Shown here in pieces: positions 8,567 through 16,634 of a stretch of 64,000 nucleotides of DNA. The position numbers were made by a program, and so were the translations under genes. The notes under the pieces were generated by a model. That model was not told the DNA's origin. It did no database searches and saw nothing but the letters and a program-made list of their open reading frames with translations. Source of the stretch: an uncultured Campylobacter sp. (GTDB taxonomy: Bacteria > Campylobacterota > Campylobacteria > Campylobacterales > Campylobacteraceae); the NCBI RefSeq assembly GCF_937921625.1, contig NZ_CAKZTI010000057.1:3005-67004 (forward strand). Direction: 5' to 3'. Each line of letters starts with the position of its first letter. Position 1 is the first letter of the stretch.

Positions 8567-9322
8567 ATGGCACTATTTAAAGCAAAATCATTCCTCGGCG
8601 TCGCTAAAAGTGCCGACGCATGCGAGTTTTTTTATAGAAAATTGGGTTTTGGCAAAAGAATTTTGGATGAGAAATCCGATCGCTTTTCTATAGCGCAAGA
8701 AAACGATCTGGCTGCCTCGCTAGCGGGCTTTGCGGATCTGAGTGATAAAAATTTAATCTCCTGCGTACTGATTGACGATGAAAATCAAAGAGTGTATTTT
8801 AACGAGGATTATATGATTAAAGAAAATAGCATTTATCAAAAAGTTGATGATAGCTTCATCGTGGAATTTCCTCGCGCAAGTGCACAGGCGGCGGATGAGA
8901 CTTTTGGAATAGAATTTAGCTCGCACGCTAGTTTATTTAAAATTTTATACTTCTTGCTAAAAAATCAAAGCGATTTTGAAAACATGGCGATGTTCGCACT
9001 GAAATTTAATAACCGCGCGTGTTTTGTCGTCGCCAACCAAGAGCGCGTACTCTATGCCGACATAATGCGTATCGATGAGGAGATGCAGGCAGCGATGAGC
9101 GATACTGACGAGCTATTTTACGAGCTTTTAAATTTTCAGATCGAGACCTTCTATAAATCCGAAAATAGCGAGTTTCTCACCAACGTTTTCATCTACTCAG
9201 ACGGCACGCTTAGTAATGAGATCGGCTACGTGATTTTCACACGCATCTTCATCAAAACAAATCTGATAAATCTAAATTTAGCCGATTACATCAACAAAAT
9301 CGCGATGCTGGAAGCTCGCTAG
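8567..9322 (+). CDS. conserved Campylobacter hypothetical protein, cytoplasmic
   Basis: A 251-residue soluble protein with no signal peptide or membrane helix. I do not recognise a domain. Visible features are a VOC-like opening (FLGVAKSADACEFFYRKLGF), an acidic middle with IDEEMQAAMSDTDELFYELL, and a C-terminal half with alternating strands. Position after the DUF374 gene matches a conserved hypothetical in the C. jejuni cluster, which is the best hint of orthology. Ribosome site TTAGGAG and a TATAAT box precede it. Confidence 0.75.
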   Translation: MALFKAKSFLGVAKSADACEFFYRKLGFGKRILDEKSDRFSIAQENDLAASLAGFADLSDKNLISCVLIDDENQRVYFNEDYMIKENSIYQKVDDSFIVEFPRASAQAADETFGIEFSSHASLFKILYFLLKNQSDFENMAMFALKFNNRACFVVANQERVLYADIMRIDEEMQAAMSDTDELFYELLNFQIETFYKSENSEFLTNVFIYSDGTLSNEIGYVIFTRIFIKTNLINLNLADYINKIAMLEAR

Positions 9323-9549
9323 ATCAAATATTTTTGCTCCGTACCTAGGCAGAATTTTAAAATTTTATCTTTGCAATTGCGCTTGCTTGATACGATTTAG
9401 TTGCCTGTTTGTGCCGCATTTTATTAAATTTTATCTCGCGTTACATAATGGATTTTGGCTAGATAAAATCATTCATATTCAAATCAGCTCGATTTTAAAT
9501 TTAAGCTCATTTGCCGCAAAGAGCCGTCTTGCACCGCAAATTTTATTTT

Positions 9550-10206
9550 TTACGAACTCTGATTAATTTTACGTAAAAAATTTTCTATCAGAATCCGCCT
9601 TTGCTCCACATCGTCGTTCTCGCTAATGCCCTCTAGCTCGCTTGCGTGATGCGCCTTGGGCGGGATGTCCTTGAGGTACGACCACACCTCGTCCTCGCTT
9701 AAAATTTTGCCGTGCAGATCAAAACCTACGTTTAGCGCTCTGCCCGAAACCTCAGCGATATCTGCGTGCAGGTGACCATAGAGCATCAGCGCGCCATAAT
9801 GGCAGTTTGCCCACTCGATCATCGGGTAGTGAGACAGAGCCGCTCTCTTATGCGATAGGAGCACAAAGGCGTAGCCCACGATCTGCTCAAACATAAAATT
9901 GCCGTCCGCCTTGCGTCCGCTTAGCAGTTCGTTTTTCATCGCGGCGATGCGCCCATCGTGGTTGCCGAGCACCAAAAAATGTCGCCCGTTTAGTCTGCGA
10001 AGTAACTCGCAAGTGTGCGCAAAATCCTTGTGAAAGGACACGTCGCCTAGATTATAGACGAGATCCTCGGGCGTAACGAGCGCATTCCAAGCGGCGATGA
10101 GATTTTCATCCATCTCGGCTACGTTTGTGCCTTTTCTAAAATTCGGATATTTTTTAAGCACCAGCTCGTGGCCGAAGTGTAGATCGGAGGTAAAATAAAC
10201 GCTCAT
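9550..10206 (-). CDS. calcineurin-like metallophosphoesterase
   Basis: A 218-residue protein with the metallophosphoesterase motifs in order: TSDLHFGH (D-x-H), YNLGDVSFH (GD), LGNHDGR (GNHD), ALSHYP and YGHLHAD (GHxH). These bind a dinuclear metal centre that hydrolyses phosphoesters. Close relatives are small cytoplasmic phosphoesterases of unknown substrate. The ATG overlaps the tilS stop by 4 bases (ATGA), so it is the last gene of the panC-rimO-tilS run. Confidence 0.85.
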   Translation of the reverse strand: MSVYFTSDLHFGHELVLKKYPNFRKGTNVAEMDENLIAAWNALVTPEDLVYNLGDVSFHKDFAHTCELLRRLNGRHFLVLGNHDGRIAAMKNELLSGRKADGNFMFEQIVGYAFVLLSHKRAALSHYPMIEWANCHYGALMLYGHLHADIAEVSGRALNVGFDLHGKILSEDEVWSYLKDIPPKAHHASELEGISENDDVEQRRILIENFLRKINQSS

Positions 10207-11204
10207 AAAAGCTCCTCAAATAGCGCAAGATCCGCTCCCATGACAAATAAAAATCCGCGGTTTATCGGTGGGATAGCAAGCCGCCTGCACGCTTCTTTAA
10301 ATTTCTTTTCCATCGCCGCTTTGATATATGGCGTTACGAGAATAAAATTTTTGCTCGCGCCCACGGCTACCTTGCCGCCTAGCACGCAGTCAGCGCCGTT
10401 TTCTAGGCAGCGCGCACATTCGTTTCGCTGCGCCGAGCTTAGCACGAATCCTAGTCGCTTGCATGCCTGATCAACGCCGCGAAGCTCGCTTGTGCCTCGT
10501 TTTACAAGATAAATTTTAGGTGCGGGGTTAGAAATTTCGGGAGTTAAATTTAACGCGTCGGTCGCCAAAAATTTAAAGCTCTTTTTTACGCCGCTAAAGT
10601 ATTTGTTTAAAAACGGCTCGCTAAATTTCGCGCGAATAAAGCCGCGTTTAAACCGGTTCGTCAAATTCGTTTCGTCGGTGAAGTATTTTAGGTTTCGCCC
10701 CTTTAAAAACCGCTCCAGTTCGCACTTTCGCACGCCTAGAAGCGGACGAGCGATCACGTAGTCATCGCGGGGCTCAAGCTCTTGCATGCCTAGTAGCTCG
10801 CTAAGCCCTGCACCGCGCCCAAGCTGCATCAAAAACCACTCGAATTTATCGTCAAACTGATGCGCCAAGATCAAATTTTCATATCCCCGCTCGCGGCAAA
10901 TTTGGCCGAAAAACTCATATCTGGCCGCGCGTGCCTCGTGCTCGAAATTTGAAGCGCCCAGTCGCACGCTTTTTACGTAGATTTGTTTGTTAAATTTGGC
11001 TGCGAGCTGCTGCGCCGAATCGACTTCGTCCTTGCTCTGCGAGCGGACGTTATAGTCCACGATCGCAAGGTCAAATTTCACGCCAGCCTTGTCCAGAAGG
11101 TAAAAAAGCGCCGTGCTATCGACGCCGTGCGAAAAAGCAAGCAGATTTTTGCCAGCCCGCAGCAAGGCTAGAATTTTGCTTGGAATTTCGGGCGAGTTTT
11201 TCAT
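10203..11204 (-). CDS. tilS: tRNA(Ile)-lysidine synthetase TilS
   Basis: A 333-residue protein of the N-type ATP pyrophosphatase family. The P-loop reads SHGVDSTAL near residue 25; the usual SGGxDS has His for the first Gly, a variant seen in this lineage. LAHQFDDKFEWFLMQLGRGAG follows, the region that binds tRNA and lysine. It converts C34 of tRNA-Ile(CAU) to lysidine so that it reads AUA, an essential step. It overlaps rimO by 4 bases and the phosphoesterase gene by 4. C. jejuni also has tilS beside rimO. Confidence 0.93.
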   Translation of the reverse strand: MKNSPEIPSKILALLRAGKNLLAFSHGVDSTALFYLLDKAGVKFDLAIVDYNVRSQSKDEVDSAQQLAAKFNKQIYVKSVRLGASNFEHEARAARYEFFGQICRERGYENLILAHQFDDKFEWFLMQLGRGAGLSELLGMQELEPRDDYVIARPLLGVRKCELERFLKGRNLKYFTDETNLTNRFKRGFIRAKFSEPFLNKYFSGVKKSFKFLATDALNLTPEISNPAPKIYLVKRGTSELRGVDQACKRLGFVLSSAQRNECARCLENGADCVLGGKVAVGASKNFILVTPYIKAAMEKKFKEACRRLAIPPINRGFLFVMGADLALFEELL

Positions 11205-12715
11205 TGTCCTTGCGAGCTTTTTAGTACTCGCGCAAGCAGTCTATCGCCAACAAATTCCGTGATTTCGCACTCGTATAGACCGCCTACTTTTAGATTTTGC
11301 ACGTAGCTTTCGTTGATTAAAATTTCGCCGTCGATGTCCTTGTCCCATGCAAGAGGCTTGGCGCCGTAAAAAAACTCGCCCTCGCTGCTGGCACCTTCGA
11401 TTATTAGGGGTATCTTTTTGCCTACGAGCGCACGCATGCTGCTATCTATCGCCTCGCGCGTGATTTTTTCGATTTTATTCAGACGGCGGCTAATTGTCCG
11501 TGCGGGGATTTGCGGCATCGCAAAGCTCGCCGTATCCTCCTCCTTGCTGTAAGCAAAAGCTGAAATTCTATCAAATTTAAACTCCTGCAAAAAGTCGCAA
11601 AGCTCGTCAAATTCTACGTCTGTTTCGCCTGGGTGTCCGACGATGACGCCCGTGCGCAGAAATGAATTAGGCGCTGCACGCATTAAGCTTAAAAGCTCTT
11701 TGATCCGCGCCGCGCTCGCGCCGCGCTTCATCAGGCTTAGCATTTTGTCGTTTATGTGCTGAATCGGCATGTCGAAGTAATTTGCGAAAACGGGTGAGTC
11801 CACGATCGTGCGGATGAGTCGCTCGTCGGTGCTGGTGGGGTAGAGATACAGCACGCGCGCGACCTTGACGCCCTTTATTTTTTCGATGCGTTTTATCAGC
11901 GCGACTAGATCTATGTCCTGCTCGTGGACTCTTTCGTCGTCCGCACTCTCGCCGCCAGAGCCCTTATCGCAGGAGAGCCTACTACTTTGAGTGGAAATTT
12001 TATCTGCCGCGCCGCCGCTTGAGTCATCGGAATTCTGCCCGTCGCGAAAGCTTGCAAAATTTAACTCGCCTTCGGAGCCTTTAAAATTCGATCCATCCTT
12101 TTTGCCGCGTCTTAGATCGCGACCGAAGCTGCTGGAATCCTGTGCTATAAAGCTAAAATCGTAAAATCCGCGCGCTACTAAGCCGCGTATCTCCGCTTCG
12201 ATGTCCTCGATACTGCGGCTTTTTAGGCGACCTTTGAAGCTCGGAATGGCGCAGAAAGAGCATTTTTGATTACAGCCCTCTGAAATTTTAACGTAAGCGT
12301 GGTAGTTCGAGCCCGTTATCACGCGTGAAGAGGTAATCGCGGGACTTTGCAGATAGGTTTGTGGGCTGAATAAATTCTGCTTTTTTAAAATCATCTCATC
12401 GATTTTATCGTAGTCGCCAACGCCGCTGAAAATATCGACCTCGGGCAGCTCGCGCATGAGCTCATCCTTGTAGCGCTGCATCAGACAGCCCGTGACGACC
12501 AGCAGCGCGCCGCTTTTTTTCTGCTCGCTAAGCTTCAAAATCGTGCGGATACTCTCCTGTTTGGCGCTTGCGATGAAACCGCAGGTATTTACGATCATCA
12601 CGTCCGCACTTGCAGGTTCATCCGTGAGCTCGTAGTTTTGCAGACGCCCGAGCATGATCTCGGAGTCGACTAAATTCTTATTGCAGCCTAGAGAAACGAG
12701 ATGGAGTTTTGCCAT
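11201..12715 (-). CDS. rimO: ribosomal protein S12 methylthiotransferase RimO, with an internal insertion
   Basis: A 504-residue radical SAM enzyme that methylthiolates an Asp of ribosomal protein S12. The UPF0004 domain has Cys11, Cys45 and Cys77; the radical SAM cluster is CNQKCSFC (Cys148, 152, 155), and a TRAM domain ends the protein. Usual length is ~440. The excess is an in-frame insert at ~203-265 (11921-12109), between SFGRDLR and the helix DLVALIKRIEK, made of Gly/Ser/Asp/Asn with no predicted fold. It lies on a loop after the radical SAM strand, so activity may survive. It sits 1 base after panC and overlaps tilS. Confidence 0.93.
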   Translation of the reverse strand: MAKLHLVSLGCNKNLVDSEIMLGRLQNYELTDEPASADVMIVNTCGFIASAKQESIRTILKLSEQKKSGALLVVTGCLMQRYKDELMRELPEVDIFSGVGDYDKIDEMILKKQNLFSPQTYLQSPAITSSRVITGSNYHAYVKISEGCNQKCSFCAIPSFKGRLKSRSIEDIEAEIRGLVARGFYDFSFIAQDSSSFGRDLRRGKKDGSNFKGSEGELNFASFRDGQNSDDSSGGAADKISTQSSRLSCDKGSGGESADDERVHEQDIDLVALIKRIEKIKGVKVARVLYLYPTSTDERLIRTIVDSPVFANYFDMPIQHINDKMLSLMKRGASAARIKELLSLMRAAPNSFLRTGVIVGHPGETDVEFDELCDFLQEFKFDRISAFAYSKEEDTASFAMPQIPARTISRRLNKIEKITREAIDSSMRALVGKKIPLIIEGASSEGEFFYGAKPLAWDKDIDGEILINESYVQNLKVGGLYECEITEFVGDRLLARVLKSSQGQ

Positions 12716-12716
12716 T

Positions 12717-13538
12717 TTACAGCCAGATATTATCGATCAGGCGGGTTGTGCCAACCTTTGCGGCAAGCAGGATTATCGTATCGCCTTGCTTGATCTGCGA
12801 AATTTCATTAAATTTATAATCCACGAACGCTATGTAATCGACCGCCAGCGGCTCAAGCACGCTAAGCATCTTTTCGCGGACGATGTTTAGGCTGATCTCG
12901 CCTTTTTTAATAAGCGAGCTGGCATTTAGCAAGGAGCGTGAAAGCTTAAGCGCCATAAGCTTGCCCTCTTCGTCCAAATAGGCGTTGCGCGAGCTAAGCG
13001 CCAAGCCGTCGCTCTCGCGCACGATCTCACAAGGGATGATATTTATAGGCATAAAAAAGCTCTTTACCATCTTCTGCACGATGAAAAGCTGCTGGGTGTC
13101 CTTTTTGCCCATATAAACGTTGTTAGGACGAGTTAGATTAAAAAGCTTATTTAGCACCTTAAGTACGCCGTCGAAGTGCCCGGGACGCGTTTTGCCTTCT
13201 AAAATTTCACTTATCGGCTTAGGTGCTATGATCGCTGGCTCCTCCGTGCCGTAAATTTCATCCGCGCTCGGGATAAAAAGCGCGTTTACATCGAGGCTTT
13301 CGCAAATTTTAATATCGCCCGCTTCGTTTTTTGGGTAGCTGTTTAGATCCTCGCCGGGCAAAAACTGCGCCGGATTGAGGAATGCGGAGACGATTACGAT
13401 GTTGTTTTCGTTTCGCGCTCTTTTTATGAGGCTCGCATGCCCCGCGTGCAAAGCCCCCATCGTAGGCACAAAGCCTATGCTGCCGCTTGCTGATGCTCTG
13501 AAGCTTTTTAGCTCCTCTACGCTTCTAATAATTTGCAT
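12717..13538 (-). CDS. panC: pantothenate synthetase PanC
   Basis: A 273-residue enzyme that joins pantoate and beta-alanine with ATP in vitamin B5/CoA synthesis. Motifs in order: PTMGALHAGHASLI (HxGH-type nucleotide site), NPAQF, YMGKKDTQQ and LALSSRNAYL (KMSKS-like). Length matches the family (~275-285). The usual partners panB and panD are not in the window. It heads a compact minus-strand run panC-rimO-tilS-phosphoesterase. The ATG follows an AGAGAA purine-rich site. Confidence 0.95.
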   Translation of the reverse strand: MQIIRSVEELKSFRASASGSIGFVPTMGALHAGHASLIKRARNENNIVIVSAFLNPAQFLPGEDLNSYPKNEAGDIKICESLDVNALFIPSADEIYGTEEPAIIAPKPISEILEGKTRPGHFDGVLKVLNKLFNLTRPNNVYMGKKDTQQLFIVQKMVKSFFMPINIIPCEIVRESDGLALSSRNAYLDEEGKLMALKLSRSLLNASSLIKKGEISLNIVREKMLSVLEPLAVDYIAFVDYKFNEISQIKQGDTIILLAAKVGTTRLIDNIWL

Positions 13539-13702
13539 TGTTCTCTCTTTTCAATATAAAATATTAGGCTGGCAATTATATCAAAAAATATTAAAGGTAT
13601 AAATTAAGCGCGAAAGGGCGGTCTATTTAGCGAGCGTTAATCAATAAGTACTAAAATCTACCACGAGCTTTAGCTCTAAAATAAACTTCAAAAGGAGCGA
13701 AA

Positions 13703-14002
13703 ATGGCTACTCAAGAGACAAATTTAGATTCTTTGAAAAAAGATATCGACTCTTTAAAAGCGGATTTTAAAGAGATTATGAAGTCTATCAAAAACATAGG
13801 CGTAGAGCGTGCGGAGTCTGCTAAAGATAAAATTTTGGATCAGCTAAACAGCAATGAGATCAAAAAATATATAGATGATCTAAGGCTCAAAGGCAAAGAC
13901 GGCATAGAAAGCGTAAATGACACGATAAAACAAGACCCGATAAAAAGCGTCGCTATCGCTGCGGGCGTCGGATTTTTGCTCGCCTGGCTGCTGAAAAAAT
14001 AA
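13703..14002 (+). CDS. ElaB/YqjD-like (DUF883) membrane-anchored protein
   Basis: A 99-residue protein with a long helical, charged body (coiled-coil-like, ~8-75) and a single C-terminal hydrophobic helix (VAIAAGVGFLLAWLL, ~84-97), the layout of YqjD/ElaB. In E. coli YqjD is an inner-membrane protein that binds ribosomes in stationary phase; that role is not proven for other members. The next two genes resemble YqjE and YqjK, so the trio follows the yqjDEK arrangement. Ribosome site AAAGGAG. Confidence 0.7.
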   Translation: MATQETNLDSLKKDIDSLKADFKEIMKSIKNIGVERAESAKDKILDQLNSNEIKKYIDDLRLKGKDGIESVNDTIKQDPIKSVAIAAGVGFLLAWLLKK

Positions 14003-14277
14003 TGGCCGGCATATCTGAATTTATAGTTTCGGTAGTAGAGCTCGTAGACGCTCAAGCTAGCGATATTAGGCGCTCTTTTTTAAAGAGCGCCAACTCGGTT
14101 TTACTAAATATAATTACGGGCGTAATTTGCATTATAGGCTTGGTATTCTTTTTGCTAGGGCTGCACGCGCTTCTTGAAAAAACTATCGGAGAAATTTGGG
14201 CGTATTTTGCTTGCTCTATTGCAGCTTTTTTATGTTCCATTATCGTGTATAAGGTACTTTCGTGCAAAGCGAAATGA
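14002..14277 (+). CDS. YqjE/phage-holin-like small membrane protein
   Basis: A 91-residue protein with a short amphipathic N-terminus, a first membrane helix at ~35-58 (ITGVICIIGLVFFLLGLHALL) and a second at ~67-87. This is the topology of the YqjE / DUF1469 holin-like family found beside YqjD. Its start overlaps the stop of the YqjD-like gene by 1 base, so translation is coupled. Function unknown; partnership with the YqjD-like protein is inferred from the conserved pairing. Confidence 0.65.
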   Translation: MAGISEFIVSVVELVDAQASDIRRSFLKSANSVLLNIITGVICIIGLVFFLLGLHALLEKTIGEIWAYFACSIAAFLCSIIVYKVLSCKAK

Positions 14278-14498
14278 CAAAAGAAAAGCTAAGACTAGTG
14301 GTGTCTATGCTTGAAGACAGAAAAGCCGATTGCAAAAAGTTGAAGCTAGAAGAAGCAAAGCTAAAACTGCTACTAAACGACCCCTTGCCCGATCTATCGA
14401 CGGAGCTTAAACTGATTAATCATGGCAATATCAAGCAGGTTTTGATATCCCTGATAGATAAATGCTTAATAATGCCCGCCTTAAATAAAATTTTATAA
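14262..14498 (+). CDS. small basic protein, third gene of the YqjD-like trio
   Basis: A 78-residue soluble protein, rich in Lys and Leu, with a helical N-terminal half (LRLVVSMLEDRKADCKKLKLEEAKLKLLL). No family recognised, but its place after YqjD- and YqjE-like genes corresponds to yqjK. The GTG start at 14262 has an AAGG ribosome site 7 bases upstream. An in-frame ATG at 14274 would instead give the classic ATGA overlap with the preceding stop; either is possible. Confidence 0.55.
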   Translation: MQSEMTKEKLRLVVSMLEDRKADCKKLKLEEAKLKLLLNDPLPDLSTELKLINHGNIKQVLISLIDKCLIMPALNKIL

Positions 14499-14520
14499 AC
14501 AACCTTAATCCAAAATATGT

Positions 14521-14526
14521 TATAAT
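14521..14526 (+). promoter_or_regulatory. -10 box for prfB
   Basis: TATAAT (as GTTATAATC) 30 bases before the TTG start of prfB, in the short gap after the YqjD-like trio. Confidence 0.55.
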
Positions 14527-14556
14527 CACGCCAAAAGCATAAAAAGGTCTTAAATT

Positions 14557-15654
14557 TTGGATAATTATGAATACACGGAACTTTTAAAAACCCTAAGTAC
14601 TAAAGTCGAAAATATCGCTGGCGTCGTAAAACCAGAGAACATTAAAGCGCGCCTAAAAGAGATCGAGGAGCTTGAAAACGATCAAAATCTCTGGCAGGAC
14701 GTCGCAAAAGCAGGCGCCATCGGCAAGGAAAAAACTAAAATTTCAAATATCTTAAATAAATTTCTAAACGCTAAAAATGCCGTAGACGATGCAAAAGCTC
14801 TATATGAGCTGGCAAACTCGGAAAACGACGAGGAGACGATAAACTCGCTTTTTGCCGAAGCGGACGAGCTAGAGGACAAGATCATAAATTTAGAAATTTC
14901 TATGATGCTTAGCGGCGAAAACGACGATAAAAACGCTATCGTCAGTATCCATCCGGGCGCGGGCGGTACGGAGAGCAACGACTGGGCGAGTATGCTATAC
15001 CGCATGTATCTGCGCTTTTGCGAGCGAGAGGGCTTTAAGATCGAGGTTTTGGACTTTCAAGAGGGTGAGGAAGCGGGTCTTAAGGATGTCAGCTTCATCG
15101 TGCGCGGCGAGAACGCTTACGGATATCTGAAAGCCGAAAACGGTATCCATCGCCTGGTGCGCGTAAGCCCATTCGATAGTGCAGGGCGCAGACATACGAG
15201 CTTTTCAAGCGTAATGGTAAGCCCTGAGCTAAATGATGATATCGAGATAAATATCGAAGAGAAGGATATCCGCGTCGATGTGTTTCGCGCAAGCGGCGCA
15301 GGCGGGCAGCATATCAATAAAACCGAAAGCGCCGTGCGTATCACGCACATCCCAACGGGTATCGTAGTAAACTGCCAAAACGACAGAAGCCAGCACAAAA
15401 ACAAAGAAACGGCGATGAAGGTGCTAAAGTCGCGCCTTTACGAGCTTGAGCTGATGAAGCAGCGCGAAAAGGACGAAAACGCGCCTAAGAGTGAGATTGG
15501 CTGGGGGCATCAGATCCGCTCCTACGTGCTTTTCCCGTATCAGCAGGTTAAGGACAACCGCAGCGGCGAGGCGTATAGCCAAACCGATGCGATTTTAGAC
15601 GGCGATATAAAAAGCATAATCGAAGGCGTTTTGATTTCACAAGCGAACAAATAA
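14557..15654 (+). CDS. prfB: peptide chain release factor 2
   Basis: A 365-residue class I release factor that ends translation at UGA and UAA. The stop-codon-reading tripeptide SPF is in RVSPFDSAGRRHTSF, and the catalytic GGQ is in GAGGQHINKTESAVR. The frame is continuous from a TTG start at 14557 (MDNYEYTELL). So the programmed +1 frameshift near codon 25 seen in many bacteria is absent. Beside rimO/tilS in opposite orientation, as in C. jejuni. Confidence 0.96.
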   Translation: MDNYEYTELLKTLSTKVENIAGVVKPENIKARLKEIEELENDQNLWQDVAKAGAIGKEKTKISNILNKFLNAKNAVDDAKALYELANSENDEETINSLFAEADELEDKIINLEISMMLSGENDDKNAIVSIHPGAGGTESNDWASMLYRMYLRFCEREGFKIEVLDFQEGEEAGLKDVSFIVRGENAYGYLKAENGIHRLVRVSPFDSAGRRHTSFSSVMVSPELNDDIEINIEEKDIRVDVFRASGAGGQHINKTESAVRITHIPTGIVVNCQNDRSQHKNKETAMKVLKSRLYELELMKQREKDENAPKSEIGWGHQIRSYVLFPYQQVKDNRSGEAYSQTDAILDGDIKSIIEGVLISQANK

Positions 15655-15674
15655 ATTTTTTTGAAAGGATGAGA

Positions 15675-16010
15675 ATGAGTGAAGATGGAATTTTGCTAGC
15701 GCTAGGATATAGCGTAAACGACGCGACGGTAGCGCAGCTGCGAGGAATTTTATCGAAGTGTGATTTTGAGGATAACGAGCTTGATCGCATCGTGGGGCTG
15801 AACGATAAGCTTAAAATTTACGGTGCGCATGTGGCGATGTCGAATTCAAACCCATATTTTAAGATTAAAAACGACGCTACAAACGAGGAGCGCAAGACCG
15901 CTGTTGAGGAGATCATCAGGGCTTGGTCGGAAAAATTTAAGCTCAAACTACAGAAAGTCGCGGGCAAAGAGACCTATTATGTTTTGGGTCGCCAAATTTC
16001 AAAAAATTAA
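15675..16010 (+). CDS. conserved hypothetical protein, 111 residues
   Basis: Soluble protein with no recognised domain, sharing the look of short helical Campylobacter proteins downstream of prfB. An N-terminal part (EDGILLALGYSVNDATVAQLRGIL) precedes a Lys-rich C-terminal half. The ATG at 15675 is preferred over that at 15669, because the AAGGA ribosome site at 15664-15668 would abut the latter. It follows prfB by 20 bases and is probably co-transcribed with it. Confidence 0.65.
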   Translation: MSEDGILLALGYSVNDATVAQLRGILSKCDFEDNELDRIVGLNDKLKIYGAHVAMSNSNPYFKIKNDATNEERKTAVEEIIRAWSEKFKLKLQKVAGKETYYVLGRQISKN

Positions 16011-16020
16011 GGAGCAAAAT

Positions 16021-16458
16021 ATGAAAAAAATTCTAGCTTTGATCGCCGCCGGGGTGTTTTTAGCAGGCTGCGTAAGCAACGCACCAAAAAGCGCAGTCGA
16101 TGCGCCAAAAAGCGGCAAGTATTCTTTCGCCGATGTCCAAGACGGAATCCGCCCGATGAACTTGCAAGGCAGCGTCGTGCAAAGCGATGCGTGCAAAAAC
16201 GGCAATGGCGCGATGTGTTTAAATTTTGCGGATTCTATGTATTCCAAGCACGACTATGCTTCTGCCGCCAACGCCTACAATGCCGCATGCACGCTCTCCC
16301 AAAACTTCCCTGCTTGCCAGAAGCTCGCAGCGATGTTTGAAAAAGGTGAGGGCGTGGAGCAGAATAAATTCAACGCCATCGATCTATACCGCATCTCGTG
16401 CTATTACGGCTACAAGGACGCGTGCGCAAATATGCGCCGCTTAGGATACAACGGCTAG
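16021..16458 (+). CDS. Sel1-repeat-like, Cys-rich lipoprotein
   Basis: A 145-residue lipoprotein. The signal peptide MKKILALIAAGVFLAGC has a lipobox, so Cys17 is the likely lipidation site. The mature part has paired Cys residues (DACKNGNGAMC, AACTLSQNFPAC, SCYYGYKDAC) with helix-turn-helix spacing, as in the Helicobacter cysteine-rich proteins (Hcp, Sel1-like repeats with intrarepeat disulfides). About two to three repeats are present. Such proteins are exported and mediate protein contacts. The start ATG at 16021 follows AAGGAGC; an upstream frame opening at 15823 only overlaps the preceding gene. Confidence 0.75.
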   Translation: MKKILALIAAGVFLAGCVSNAPKSAVDAPKSGKYSFADVQDGIRPMNLQGSVVQSDACKNGNGAMCLNFADSMYSKHDYASAANAYNAACTLSQNFPACQKLAAMFEKGEGVEQNKFNAIDLYRISCYYGYKDACANMRRLGYNG

Positions 16459-16522
16459 CGTCTTTGGGATTTAAATTTTAAAATTCTGTTTTAGATTTAC
16501 TCGCTACGAATGAGCTGCTTTC

Positions 16523-16556
16523 AAATTCCATTCCGCCGTATCGCGGGATGGAATTT
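16523..16556. terminator. stem-loop between convergent genes
   Basis: A 14-bp stem with arms AAATTCCATTCCGC and GCGGGATGGAATTT, one G-U pair, and a 6-base loop (CGTATC), midway between the Sel1-like gene (+) and the repetitive membrane protein gene (-). There is no long T-run, but the arms end in AATTT. It fits a bidirectional intrinsic terminator; RNA evidence would be needed. Confidence 0.6.
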
Positions 16557-16634
16557 GTTGCGTGAAATTCTGTTATCTAGCCGCAATGGCTAAAATTTTC
16601 CTTGCCTTCTCAATTTGCTCCATAACATGCTCCT

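Noticed and set aside
11921..12109. Frameshift or fused gene inside rimO
   Set aside because: The frame is continuous and the flanking motifs are in register; it is an in-frame insertion.
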